Positions 36,168-44,259 of a stretch of DNA of 64,000 nt are shown in pieces; position 1 is the first letter of the stretch; the number at the start of each line of letters is the position of its first letter. The position numbers and the translations under genes were made by a program. The stretch comes from Mesorhizobium sp. WSM4306 (GTDB lineage: Bacteria > Pseudomonadota > Alphaproteobacteria > Rhizobiales > Rhizobiaceae), in NCBI RefSeq assembly GCF_007003975.1, contig NZ_VFTC01000029.1, forward strand, positions 1-64,000, written 5' to 3'. The notes beneath the pieces were generated by a model that worked only from the letters and a program-made list of their open reading frames with translations, was not told the origin of the DNA and ran no database searches.

Positions 36168-36567
36168 TCGTCTCGCCAAACTTCGACGTCGCACAAAATC
36201 CGTTCTATTTTTCATCAGAAAGGATAAGAAATACCGGACCTCTTATACAAGTTAATTTCTAATGTGTTGTGTACCGTTCGTCTTCGCTCGTGATAAACCA
36301 GCAATATTACCATCTTACTTATATAATATATTAGAATACCGGTTTCACCGGCCCTGGACGTCGTCCTTCATCTTGCAACGAGCAAGAAGTGTGTATTGAT
36401 TTGCACATGCCGTACTGTCGTTCGATCACGTCAAGCGGTCGGTGTCCATTGTTTGAGCTCTCCGAGTGTCCATTTTTGCTGTCCGTCTCCATACAATCGC
36501 ATACGTCTAAAGCGGAATTTCCTTTGCTTGATAAGCCCAGACTGGGTAGGGGGGACTGAGTGAATGC
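36168..36567. other. AT-rich intergenic region upstream of the siderophore synthetase
   Basis: 400 bases without a gene, including an AT-rich stretch near 36300-36345 that could hold the -10/-35 promoter of the siderophore gene, and the downstream end of the second aminotransferase gene. Confidence 0.45.
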
Positions 36568-37869
36568 CTACTCCGCTGAAATGCTGTCCTGCACCGCGCC
36601 AATGCTGTCGCGTACGATCGACAGACCACGGCGCAGTTCAGCCTCGGTTATGGTAAGGGCTGTCATGAACTTGAGCACCTCACCATACGAGCCAGCGATC
36701 TCGATCACCAAGCCGCGACGAAAAGCTTCCCGGGAAATGAGCCCCGGCAATGAGTGGTGCTTTGGTGATACGAGTCCATACATCAAGCCGCGGCCTCGGA
36801 CATTCAGAGCAAGGCTGGGGAAGTCGTCTGCGATCGACTTGAGTTCTTGAGCCAAGATGGCTGATTTGCGAGCAATCTCATCTTCAAACTTGGAGTCGGA
36901 CCAGTAAGTCTCAAGGGCCGCACGAGCAGTGACGAAAGCATAGTTGTTGCCCCTGAACGTGCCGGTGTGCGCACCCGGCGTCCAGACATCAAGTTCAGGC
37001 TTCATGAGGACAAGGGCCATAGGCGTTCCAATTGCAGACAACGACTTTGACAGGGTAACGATGTCCGGCACGATCTCAGCCGCCTCGAAACTGAAGAATT
37101 TCCCTGTGCGACCGACACCAGCCTGAATATCATCGAGGATCATCAGGATCTCGTGCCGAGAGGTCAGATCACGCAGCCGTTGCAGCCATTCAACGGTAGC
37201 AGCATTGACACCGCCTTCGCCCTGCACTGCTTCTAGGATCACCGCAGCGGGTTTGCCGAGACCACTGCTAGGATCATCGAGAAGCTTCTCGAAATACTCG
37301 ATCGTGTCTGAAGCGCCGAGATAGCCCTCGTACGGCAACGATGTCACGTGCGCGAGGGGAAAGCCGACAGCATCTCGGAACTTCGTGTTTCCGGTTGCCG
37401 CCAACGCCCCAGCGCTGACTCCGTGAAACGAGTTCGTAAACGAAACGATGTTTGACCTGCCGGTCACTTGGCGAGCTAGCTTCAGAGCCGCCTCGACCGC
37501 GTTCGTACCTGTGGGGCCAGTAAATTGCAATTTATAAGACAGACCGCGGGGCTTCAAAATAAACTGCTCAAAAGCTTCGATGAAGGCCTTCTTGGCGGTC
37601 GTAGCAAGGTCGAGCCCGTGCACAATTCCGTCGCGCGCAATGTAGTCCAACAACGCCCGCGTGAAGGCTGGGTTGTTGTGCCCGTAATTCAAGGCTCCCG
37701 CGCCTCCCAAGAAGTCGATGTATTCCCGACCGTCTGTAGCTATGAGGGCAGTGCCGACGCCTCGATCGAACAGAACTGGGAACGCACGGACGTAGCTCCG
37801 CACCTCAGACTCAAGACGATCAAAGATCGCGAGGCTTACATCGTTTGTAGGAGTAAACTGCTTCTTCAT
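36568..37869 (-). CDS. Diaminobutyrate-2-oxoglutarate aminotransferase family (EctB type), copy 2
   Basis: 433 residues, clearly a close paralogue of the product at 17929-19245: most residues match by eye from 'DRLESEVRSYVRAFPVLFDR' to 'GLSIVRDSIGAVQ'. PLP lysine in 'TLSKSLSAIGTP', phosphate loop 'GPTGTNAVEAALKLAR', cofactor aspartate in 'MILDDIQAGVGRTG'. It lies 450 bases upstream of the siderophore synthetase gene on the same strand. In rhizobactin 1021 an RhbA aminotransferase of this family makes diaminobutyrate for the siderophore, so this copy may work in the synthetic direction. Confidence 0.9.
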   Translation of the reverse strand: MKKQFTPTNDVSLAIFDRLESEVRSYVRAFPVLFDRGVGTALIATDGREYIDFLGGAGALNYGHNNPAFTRALLDYIARDGIVHGLDLATTAKKAFIEAFEQFILKPRGLSYKLQFTGPTGTNAVEAALKLARQVTGRSNIVSFTNSFHGVSAGALAATGNTKFRDAVGFPLAHVTSLPYEGYLGASDTIEYFEKLLDDPSSGLGKPAAVILEAVQGEGGVNAATVEWLQRLRDLTSRHEILMILDDIQAGVGRTGKFFSFEAAEIVPDIVTLSKSLSAIGTPMALVLMKPELDVWTPGAHTGTFRGNNYAFVTARAALETYWSDSKFEDEIARKSAILAQELKSIADDFPSLALNVRGRGLMYGLVSPKHHSLPGLISREAFRRGLVIEIAGSYGEVLKFMTALTITEAELRRGLSIVRDSIGAVQDSISAE

Positions 37870-38035
37870 AGGGCGAGTCCTGAATTGTAGCCTGCAAAGG
37901 CATCAGCCCAAACTGTCTGGCGAAGGCCATTTCAATCGGTTCGAGGTTCGGCTTGTATGACGGCAGCATGAGCAGTCACACGCCTGGCCACGCCAACTCA
38001 CGGCCCAAGCCAGTCGATCGCTGCGAGGTCCAACG

Positions 38036-38875
38036 TCACGTCCACCAGAGAACAAGATCAGGCCGCGCAAATCCGAAAAAGCAATTCAGCACTAGGCGAC
38101 GCTTTCCGTCGCCTAATTGACCGGTAACCCCGTGAACGAAGCCGCCATCGATTAGGGCGATATCCCCGGTTTTGAGCTCGAACTCGCGGCAAGGGACGGC
38201 TTCCAGATAGGCTGCCGAATAGGGATATCCAGTGGTCTCCACACCTTGCGATATCCGGTCCGCAACCGTCGGCTTGTGGCTCCAGAGCTTCAGATTGCCG
38301 CCTTCCTCAGGCATGCTGGGATAGAGGTTGAGCGCTGCGACCGTATTGTGCGCCACCGCAGAAAGCTCGTAATCATCGCCAGCACGTAAGACTTGAGCGA
38401 CGTCGTCGTGGGGATCCAAGGAAAATGTGCCTGTGCCCGACCAACTGAGGCCGCGACAAACATTGGCCTGGCCGTGTTCGGAACGGGCTAGCCGCAATTC
38501 GATTCCCTGGTTGTGAAGCTCTCGCTTCAACGCCCTGAATACTGCTCGAACCGGGTCAACCAAATTCTTAAAAAGGGCATCGACGTACGGCCGCGCGTTT
38601 TCGGCGTCTGCGAAATAGGTGGCTGCATCCTTCCTGTAGTGAGATGCGCCGACATATTGTCCGGGCACACCATCTTTACGCTCTCTGAGACCAGAGCTTC
38701 CAATAAAGTTCGTAGTGATCTCCTCGGCTACTTCGGTGCTGAAAGCTTGCTTGATGTGCAGAGCGGTGAGCTCACCTTTCAGGACCGAGATGATCTCCGC
38801 CGTGTTGATCGACCCGGTCCGTTCTTTGATCGAAACCGGCGAGATGGCTGGCACTTGAGATATCTGACTAGGCAT
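38036..38875 (-). CDS. 2-oxoglutarate/Fe(II)-dependent oxygenase, translationally coupled to an aminotransferase
   Basis: 279 residues. Iron ligands: 'SLDPHDDVAQVLRAG' (H-D-D) and 'GGFVHGVTG', followed by the 2-oxoglutarate arginine in 'GDGKRRLVLNCFFGF'. The ATG at 38875 has AGGAG upstream and overlaps the last codons of the aminotransferase gene (ATGCCTAG), so the two proteins are probably made together. It is a different type from the oxygenase at 29694. It is not EctD: the ectoine hydroxylase signature is absent. It could hydroxylate an amino acid such as diaminobutyrate or its product. Confidence 0.8.
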   Translation of the reverse strand: MPSQISQVPAISPVSIKERTGSINTAEIISVLKGELTALHIKQAFSTEVAEEITTNFIGSSGLRERKDGVPGQYVGASHYRKDAATYFADAENARPYVDALFKNLVDPVRAVFRALKRELHNQGIELRLARSEHGQANVCRGLSWSGTGTFSLDPHDDVAQVLRAGDDYELSAVAHNTVAALNLYPSMPEEGGNLKLWSHKPTVADRISQGVETTGYPYSAAYLEAVPCREFELKTGDIALIDGGFVHGVTGQLGDGKRRLVLNCFFGFARPDLVLWWT

Positions 38876-40124
38876 TGTCTTGCTCCTGTAGTGCGTGTTC
38901 AAGGATGGTGATGCCACGATCGAGTTCGGCATCGGTGATGGTTATCGGTGGGAGGACTTTGATAACGTCGCGATTTGGCCCCGAGGATTCGATAAGAAGG
39001 CCATTTTCGAATGCGACATCGTGCACGCGGCCGACAACTGCCGGTGAACGGCATTTCAGGCCGGCCATCAGACCGCGGCCGCGCTTCTGTTCGATGTATC
39101 TTGGAAATTTCGCAACCAGGCGATCGAGGTGCGTTTGCAGCCTGACGGCTGTCCGCTCGACACCTGCAGTAAATTTCCTATCCGACCACATCTTGCACAT
39201 GGCTCCTGCCGTCACGAAGGCGAAATTGTTGCCTCTGAAGGTCCCGCTATGTTCTCCGGGCTTCCATATGTCCAAGTCGGGTCGAATCAGAACGATGGAC
39301 AACGGACTACCTGAACCGCTTAGGGACTTGGAAAGACACACAATATCCGGTTCGATTTTCGCGGACTCGAATGAGAAGAAATCGCCAGTTCGGCCCGCAC
39401 CCGCCTGAATATCGTCGACGATAAAAACAATGCCGTGCGTACGGCAAATGCGCTGAATTTCCGTGAGCCAAGCTGCGGATGCGGCGTTCATGCCGCCTTC
39501 GGCCTGGATGGTCTCCAGAATGATTGCGGCAGGCTTTTCTATGCCGCTCCCCGGGTCGCTCAAAACGCTGTCGATGTAACTGGCGGAATCGAAAGCTTGG
39601 CTCGGATAGCCGTCATAGGGAACACGGATCACATCGTGGCGAGCGACGCCTCCCAGTTCCCTGGTTGAGGCCGAGCCCGACACCGCTAGAGAGCCGAGCG
39701 ACATGCCGTGGAACGCATTCGTAAAGGCCATGACGCTCGAGCGGCCGGTGTATTTTCGCGCCAGCGCCAGCGCCGCTTCGTTGGCGTTCGTGCCGGTCGG
39801 CCCGGGAAACTGAATCTTGTACGAAAGGCCTCTGGGTTTCAGGATCCAATCGACGAACCCTTCAATGAAGTCACGCTTTGCCGCCGTATGCATATCAAGC
39901 GACAGAAGAATGTTCTCACCGACGAGATATTCAATCGCTGGCGCCATAATATCCGGATTGTTGTGCCCGTAGTTGAGTGCGCCGGAACCCACCAGGAAAT
40001 CGATAAAGGGCTTACCCGTCTCGTCCCAGATCGTCGCCCCAAGGGCCTTCGTAAAGACGGTGGGGAACGCCCGGCAATAACGACGAACGTTAGATTCATG
40101 AGCCGTGAAAGCGTCGGTGTCCAT
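38868..40124 (-). CDS. Diaminobutyrate aminotransferase family (EctB-like), copy 3
   Basis: 418 residues, starting at an ATG with AGAGGA upstream. It shares the family layout ('LNYGHNNPDIMAPAIEYL', 'GPTGTNANEAALALARK', 'VDDIQAGAGRTG', PLP lysine in 'CLSKSLSGSGSP') but is clearly diverged from copies 1 and 2. Its stop overlaps the start of the 2-oxoglutarate oxygenase, making a two-gene unit. That pairing suggests a biosynthetic module making a hydroxylated amino acid. Confidence 0.88.
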   Translation of the reverse strand: MDTDAFTAHESNVRRYCRAFPTVFTKALGATIWDETGKPFIDFLVGSGALNYGHNNPDIMAPAIEYLVGENILLSLDMHTAAKRDFIEGFVDWILKPRGLSYKIQFPGPTGTNANEAALALARKYTGRSSVMAFTNAFHGMSLGSLAVSGSASTRELGGVARHDVIRVPYDGYPSQAFDSASYIDSVLSDPGSGIEKPAAIILETIQAEGGMNAASAAWLTEIQRICRTHGIVFIVDDIQAGAGRTGDFFSFESAKIEPDIVCLSKSLSGSGSPLSIVLIRPDLDIWKPGEHSGTFRGNNFAFVTAGAMCKMWSDRKFTAGVERTAVRLQTHLDRLVAKFPRYIEQKRGRGLMAGLKCRSPAVVGRVHDVAFENGLLIESSGPNRDVIKVLPPITITDAELDRGITILEHALQEQDNA

Positions 40125-40483
40125 ATCAAGTCCTCTGCACATAGTCTTTCAAAGAAGAGAGCTGTTTAATGGCTAGTGGTTTGCGGCAGATGTTCGTCGC
40201 TTAACGTTGAAGCAGAATGCCGGAGGCAGCTTTGTTTGGTCTGGGTTTGGTCTGGTGATGCCGGCATCCTCATCAAATATTGTTGGGTTGCGTTGCCCTC
40301 CATTCGGATGCTTTCGAATGTGCTGCAACAGGATGGCTTCTAAAGCTTCCGCGAAAGCATCGCTACTATGGCATCAGGTAGTTGACGTACCCACCCTTCG
40401 CTGCCCATAGCGCTCCGGACAAATGAATGAGTCCAAGGAGATCAGCAGGGTCGCGTCGCCAGAGGTTGTGTCGCTCGGCGGTA

Positions 40484-40540
40484 GCGAAGCCGCTCGCGAG
40501 CGCGCTCCTCAATAGCGCCGTAGCGAGCGAGCGGCTTCGC
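40484..40540. repeat. Inverted repeat with perfect 14-base arms
   Basis: GCGAAGCCGCTCGC at 40484-40497 is the reverse complement of 40527-40540. The 29-base loop contains more partial complementarity. It may be the end of a lost mobile element or a terminator. Confidence 0.6.
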
Positions 40541-40781
40541 GGCGGTCATCAATATTCGCCGTTCAACCTCGGGCTGCGGACACCAACCTGATTCAAGAAA
40601 CTATTTGATGACCGATGACACAGCGAAAGCCACGCTCTCTTTGAGAAGAATGCGGATTCCGATCTCTTGCGCGATGACTGGCCCGAGCCGCCGGATCAAG
40701 AGGGCGGGGCCGCCGTGGACCCCCTTGACGGAAAGCCCGTTCGTAGGCCAGGCGGAAGCAACCGGGAGACGCGCTGGCGAA

Positions 40782-40845
40782 GGGCCGCATCGGTTTCGAG
40801 AACGTCCACTACCGCGACGGCAACCATCCCCGGCCGCAGCTGGGC
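40782..40845 (+). pseudogene. Short fragment of an ABC exporter gene
   Basis: The stretch coding 'GRIGFENVHYRDGNHPRPQ' closely matches the DNA and protein of the exporter at 45310-45370 ('GRIDFENVHFRYANHPLPL'). Only about 60 bases remain. Confidence 0.6.
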
Positions 40846-41188
40846 TGCTGCCTTCAGGCGAGTCGAAAAGGAGATCGTCCGGGAGGGTGAAGGCGTTGAC
40901 GAGGTGAGCCGTGAGTAAGCAATCAAGCTCTGATCGGGATCGACTAACACTGTTTCCATCCGACCGATGGTTGACCTGTGATCGGCGTTACCTCAAGCTA
41001 GGCAGGCCGACAAGCTCGGTTGGAAGGCGAAGACCTTTCGATGAGCTCGTCTCCGAAATGCTCGAGGCCCACTGCCGCGCCTACAGGAACATACTGGCGT
41101 AACGTGAAAACACGATGGCGTCGCGGGCAGGTGCATCTGTCGTGGGGCCATCCGCACTGCCAGGCACGCCCTCTCGGCCGGCATGCAC

Positions 41189-42031
41189 TCAGGTCCGGTC
41201 GTTTGGGTCGGCGAATTCACACATCCTGCAAAGCAGAAAACCATCTGCTCCATTCATGCGGTCGACGATTTCGCGAAAAACTGGCTTTTCAAACAGAGCG
41301 GAGTAACCCTCATATAGAAGGTTGCCCAATACGTGACGCCGTTCAAAATCCATAGAGCACAGGGTAACGTCGCCGTTTGGAAGAAGAACATTCCGATACT
41401 GTCGTGCGTCCACGCAGGTTAGGGCTCCGACCACTGGCTGACGTGGTGCAACGATCTTAGGGTCGACGCTTCCACCCCTACTGCTCACCGGCCGCGCTTT
41501 TATCAGGGCTTCGGTAGGAATAATGTCGGCTATATCTGGGTGGGGCTCGCCCAAGGCCACGAATCGGATCAAGGGGATGTCCGCGTCGACGAGTTGACGA
41601 ACCAGATCGCGATACTTGTCTCCGACCAGGCGGCTGTTCATGTAGGTGCCGTCATCGAAAACATGGACCACGAATACGCCCAAGCGCAAGGCTTGCAATC
41701 GCTGCAGGTCCTGCCCGTTCATTCCCACCAGCGTCGTAAAAATCCTGATGCCATGGCCTTTGGCGAAGGCGTGCTCCACCATTTCGGTACAGTCCGGATT
41801 GAGCCAAGGTTCGGAGTATCCCGCAAAACCAATGTCGACGGAAGTCGGTACGCGGGCCAGACACCGCTTGAAATCTTCAAGATCCAGATGACTCGCATGA
41901 GACACTTTTCTTTGCCGGACCGCGAACTTGTCCTGGGGACAATATGAACATCCTACGACGCATCCCGTGGTCGTCGTTATCTCCAAAACCCTGCCGGCTG
42001 TGTTTGCTGAGCGAAGTTCCGGTAAAATCAC
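41189..42031 (-). CDS. Radical SAM protein with SPASM-like C-terminus
   Basis: 280 residues. The 4Fe-4S cluster binding motif CxxxCxxC is in 'TTGCVVGCSYCPQDK' near residues 24-31. The (beta/alpha) barrel continues with 'VDIGFAGYSEPWLNPDCTEM'. The C-terminal part has 'ALTCVDARQYRNVLLPNGD' with 'VTLCSMDFE' and 'FLLCRMCEFA', cysteines in a SPASM-like arrangement that could bind extra clusters. Such enzymes modify peptides or small molecules. No partner gene adjoins it: both sides are IS debris. Confidence 0.88.
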   Translation of the reverse strand: MILPELRSANTAGRVLEITTTTGCVVGCSYCPQDKFAVRQRKVSHASHLDLEDFKRCLARVPTSVDIGFAGYSEPWLNPDCTEMVEHAFAKGHGIRIFTTLVGMNGQDLQRLQALRLGVFVVHVFDDGTYMNSRLVGDKYRDLVRQLVDADIPLIRFVALGEPHPDIADIIPTEALIKARPVSSRGGSVDPKIVAPRQPVVGALTCVDARQYRNVLLPNGDVTLCSMDFERRHVLGNLLYEGYSALFEKPVFREIVDRMNGADGFLLCRMCEFADPNDRT

Positions 42032-42639
42032 TGGTGATTACTCCCATCTACTTCCTGCGAAGCGCCACGATGGTGTGCGTGTGCCTTTGGCTTTCTGATA
42101 CCGCCTGCTGATCTACCGAGGCAACGCAGACATCTACCCTTTTTGGCAGCCTAAGCCGCCCGGTTCACCGATTTGCCGGGCCGACCCTTCACAAACTTCC
42201 AGCGCGTCGGACCAGAGACAGCATTGCATCTTTCGAGGCATCACTCGCTCCGGAGATGTAGCCTCAACCGTTGGTCGCTGGCCCGTCGCCGAGATGCGCG
42301 CGCAGCACCCTCGAACCCGCCGGAGAGAAGCTTTCTGGATGCCGTCGATCATCCTTCATCGAGCGAGTTCCGTGTTCTCATGCGGGTCAGCCCTCACACT
42401 ATATTGCCGCACATCGACCAGCAAAGGCCGAGCTAGTGCGCCTGGCGCGCAGTTACTGCGAGATAGGCTTCGAAAAGCCCGACAGGGCTAAGACGCTCCG
42501 CTGTATTGAACCCGAAATGTTTTCTGACAGCTGTCAGATTTTGGACACACATCACTCATCGTCAGTCGCTTAATACGGATGGTAATTTCTTCCAGGAATC
42601 GGTGACATTGAACACCACCCTGTCATGACCGCCCAATCT
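42032..42639. other. Intergenic region, no gene seen
   Basis: About 600 bases of short frames between the radical SAM gene and the IS256 fragment. No family resemblance was found. Confidence 0.4.
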
Positions 42640-42873
42640 CAGCGAAGCGAACTCAGCATCGCCACCAGGACCAAGCCTGAAGATAAATCCGCCGTAGCAG
42701 CGTCAACGACATTTTGCTTTCGAAGCCGGATGGATTGCACGAGGTGATTCGCGCCGTGATGCAGGAGGTGCTCGAGGCCGAGATGGACGAGGCGCTGGGT
42801 GCTTCGAAGAGCGAGCGCACGCCGGAGCGTCTCGGCTATCACGCGCGCTACTACGGGCGGAGAACTAGCTGCG
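42640..42873 (+). pseudogene. IS256-family transposase 5' fragment
   Basis: Encodes 'SKPDGLHEVIRAVMQEVLEA' and 'LGASKSERTPERLGYHARYY', nearly the same as the start of the IS256 element at 22830, and then stops abruptly next to the LuxR gene. Only about 70 codons remain. Confidence 0.85.
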
Positions 42874-42876
42874 CAC

Positions 42877-43623
42877 CTACGGCGGTTGGATAATCCCAAG
42901 GTTCAAAGCTTTTACAACAGCTACCGTTCTGCTGGTCGCATCCAACTTCCGCATTACATTTTTTAAATGGAAATCTATCGTATTTCGTGATCTGCCTAAA
43001 ATAGTTCCTATTTCCCAAGATGATTTTCCTTGTGACACCAAATCAATGCACTCTATTTCTCTCGGAGACAGGTTATGAGCTCGTTCCGACGCAGTCGTAG
43101 TGTCGAACTTCGTAACCATCCGATGAAACCGCAGCGCGGCCATTTGCAGGTAGGTGATCGCTCTATTCTGCAATTCGCAGTCCGAGGATTGAGCAAAACT
43201 CACAAACCTAAAGCTGCCACCAGGGCCATGTAATGGGACGGTAACGCCTGACCTCAAGCCGAATGTTGCTGCTTCGTCCAAGACGCGGCGTCCATCTTCA
43301 GTTATGTTTTCATCAGTATACACCTCGCTCCATCGAAAGGGTCCCGCCTCCTTTCGACCTTTCTTGATGAGGGGGTCTATTTTGGCATAGCCCATTCTCG
43401 AGTAGCGCTCCTGCCATTCAGCAGGATAATTCCACATCACCACAGAACCCTCCCGGTTCGGCTTGAAAGCCCTCTCTGATGCGAGCGGCCCATAGGCAAT
43501 CCACGGGCAATCGAAATTCAGCGCAAACGCAGACAACAGTTCGAACAACTGTTCGGATTGAGCGACATCATCAGTCATCTTGAGGAATAGGTCTAACTCC
43601 ACCGCAATCCGCCGGAGTTCCAT
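42877..43623 (-). CDS. LuxR-family regulator with autoinducer-binding domain
   Basis: 248 residues. The N-terminal domain has the acyl-homoserine-lactone receptor pattern, with 'NYPAEWQERYSRMGYAKIDP' and 'GPFRWSEVY' supplying the conserved W, Y and D residues. The C-terminal LuxR HTH reads 'LSPREIECIDLVSQGKSSWE' and 'SRNTIDFHLKNVMRKL'. No luxI-type synthase gene lies in the window. In mesorhizobia LuxR regulators control transfer of symbiosis islands, but the target here is unknown. Confidence 0.9.
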   Translation of the reverse strand: MELRRIAVELDLFLKMTDDVAQSEQLFELLSAFALNFDCPWIAYGPLASERAFKPNREGSVVMWNYPAEWQERYSRMGYAKIDPLIKKGRKEAGPFRWSEVYTDENITEDGRRVLDEAATFGLRSGVTVPLHGPGGSFRFVSFAQSSDCELQNRAITYLQMAALRFHRMVTKFDTTTASERAHNLSPREIECIDLVSQGKSSWEIGTILGRSRNTIDFHLKNVMRKLDATSRTVAVVKALNLGIIQPP

Positions 43624-44259
43624 GATGTCTCCTTCATTGCGTTCTCATTGGTGCACAGTTTGCTCCAACCCAGCCTCGCAACATCCGAAGTCAACGGGAC
43701 TCGAGCCGGAGTTCCTTCCGCCACCTGGAGTACCCTCAAGAGTCGTGCCAGCTTGCGAGCGAAGCTTCTCCTTCAGGTCGTCAATCGACGGGGGAGGTAC
43801 CCAGGAGGCGAACCGACAGCACTGTGTCGGGGAGCGCACAATCCGACAGTCGAGCATTCGATTGACGGAATATGGGCAGGAAAGTATTCGCGGCGCGCTT
43901 TTGAAATCAGCACCTAAGTGCCGGGCCTGAGAAAGCTGCATTGCAACTGTACTTATTTGATCGAGGCAAGAACAAGCTCAAAATTCAATCGATACATCGA
44001 CCTTCTTTTCCAATCTCCCGAGTTGAGCAGCCGTAGCAATCGTATCGACTGGATGGCGGCTGACTTTCTCCAGGCTCGGTAACCTGCTGAATTTGTCCTT
44101 CGGATGTTCCCGCTCAGTTGGCACGACTTTTGAACTCACCGTCGTGAGGCGGCAAGAGCTGCCCGCCAAAATTGATGCTGTTATGGGGGAGGTCGAAATT
44201 CCAGTTTTGTCTTTTATCGTCTTTGGGACCGAGCGTGTTGATGCGCCCGCTTGGAAACT
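43624..44259. other. Intergenic region before the ABC exporter
   Basis: About 640 bases without a supported gene. At 44119-44134 there is a sigma-54-like stretch with a good -24 half but a mismatch in the essential -12 GC. Confidence 0.45.

Larger units (their letters stand above)
40125..41188. other. IS/gene graveyard with no intact gene
   Basis: More than 1 kb with short frames only. It contains a strong hairpin (40484-40540) and a small fragment of an ABC exporter gene (40782-40845). Nothing else was identified. Confidence 0.5.

Noticed and set aside
40484..40540. CRISPR or tRNA-like structure at the strong inverted repeat
   Set aside because: It occurs once only, has no repeat-spacer pattern and no tRNA features; it is simply a long hairpin.
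44119..44134. Sigma-54-like promoter before the ABC exporter (TGGCACGACTTTTGAA)
   Set aside because: The -24 half is perfect, but the essential GC of the -12 element is GA, and no NifA site was found in front of it.
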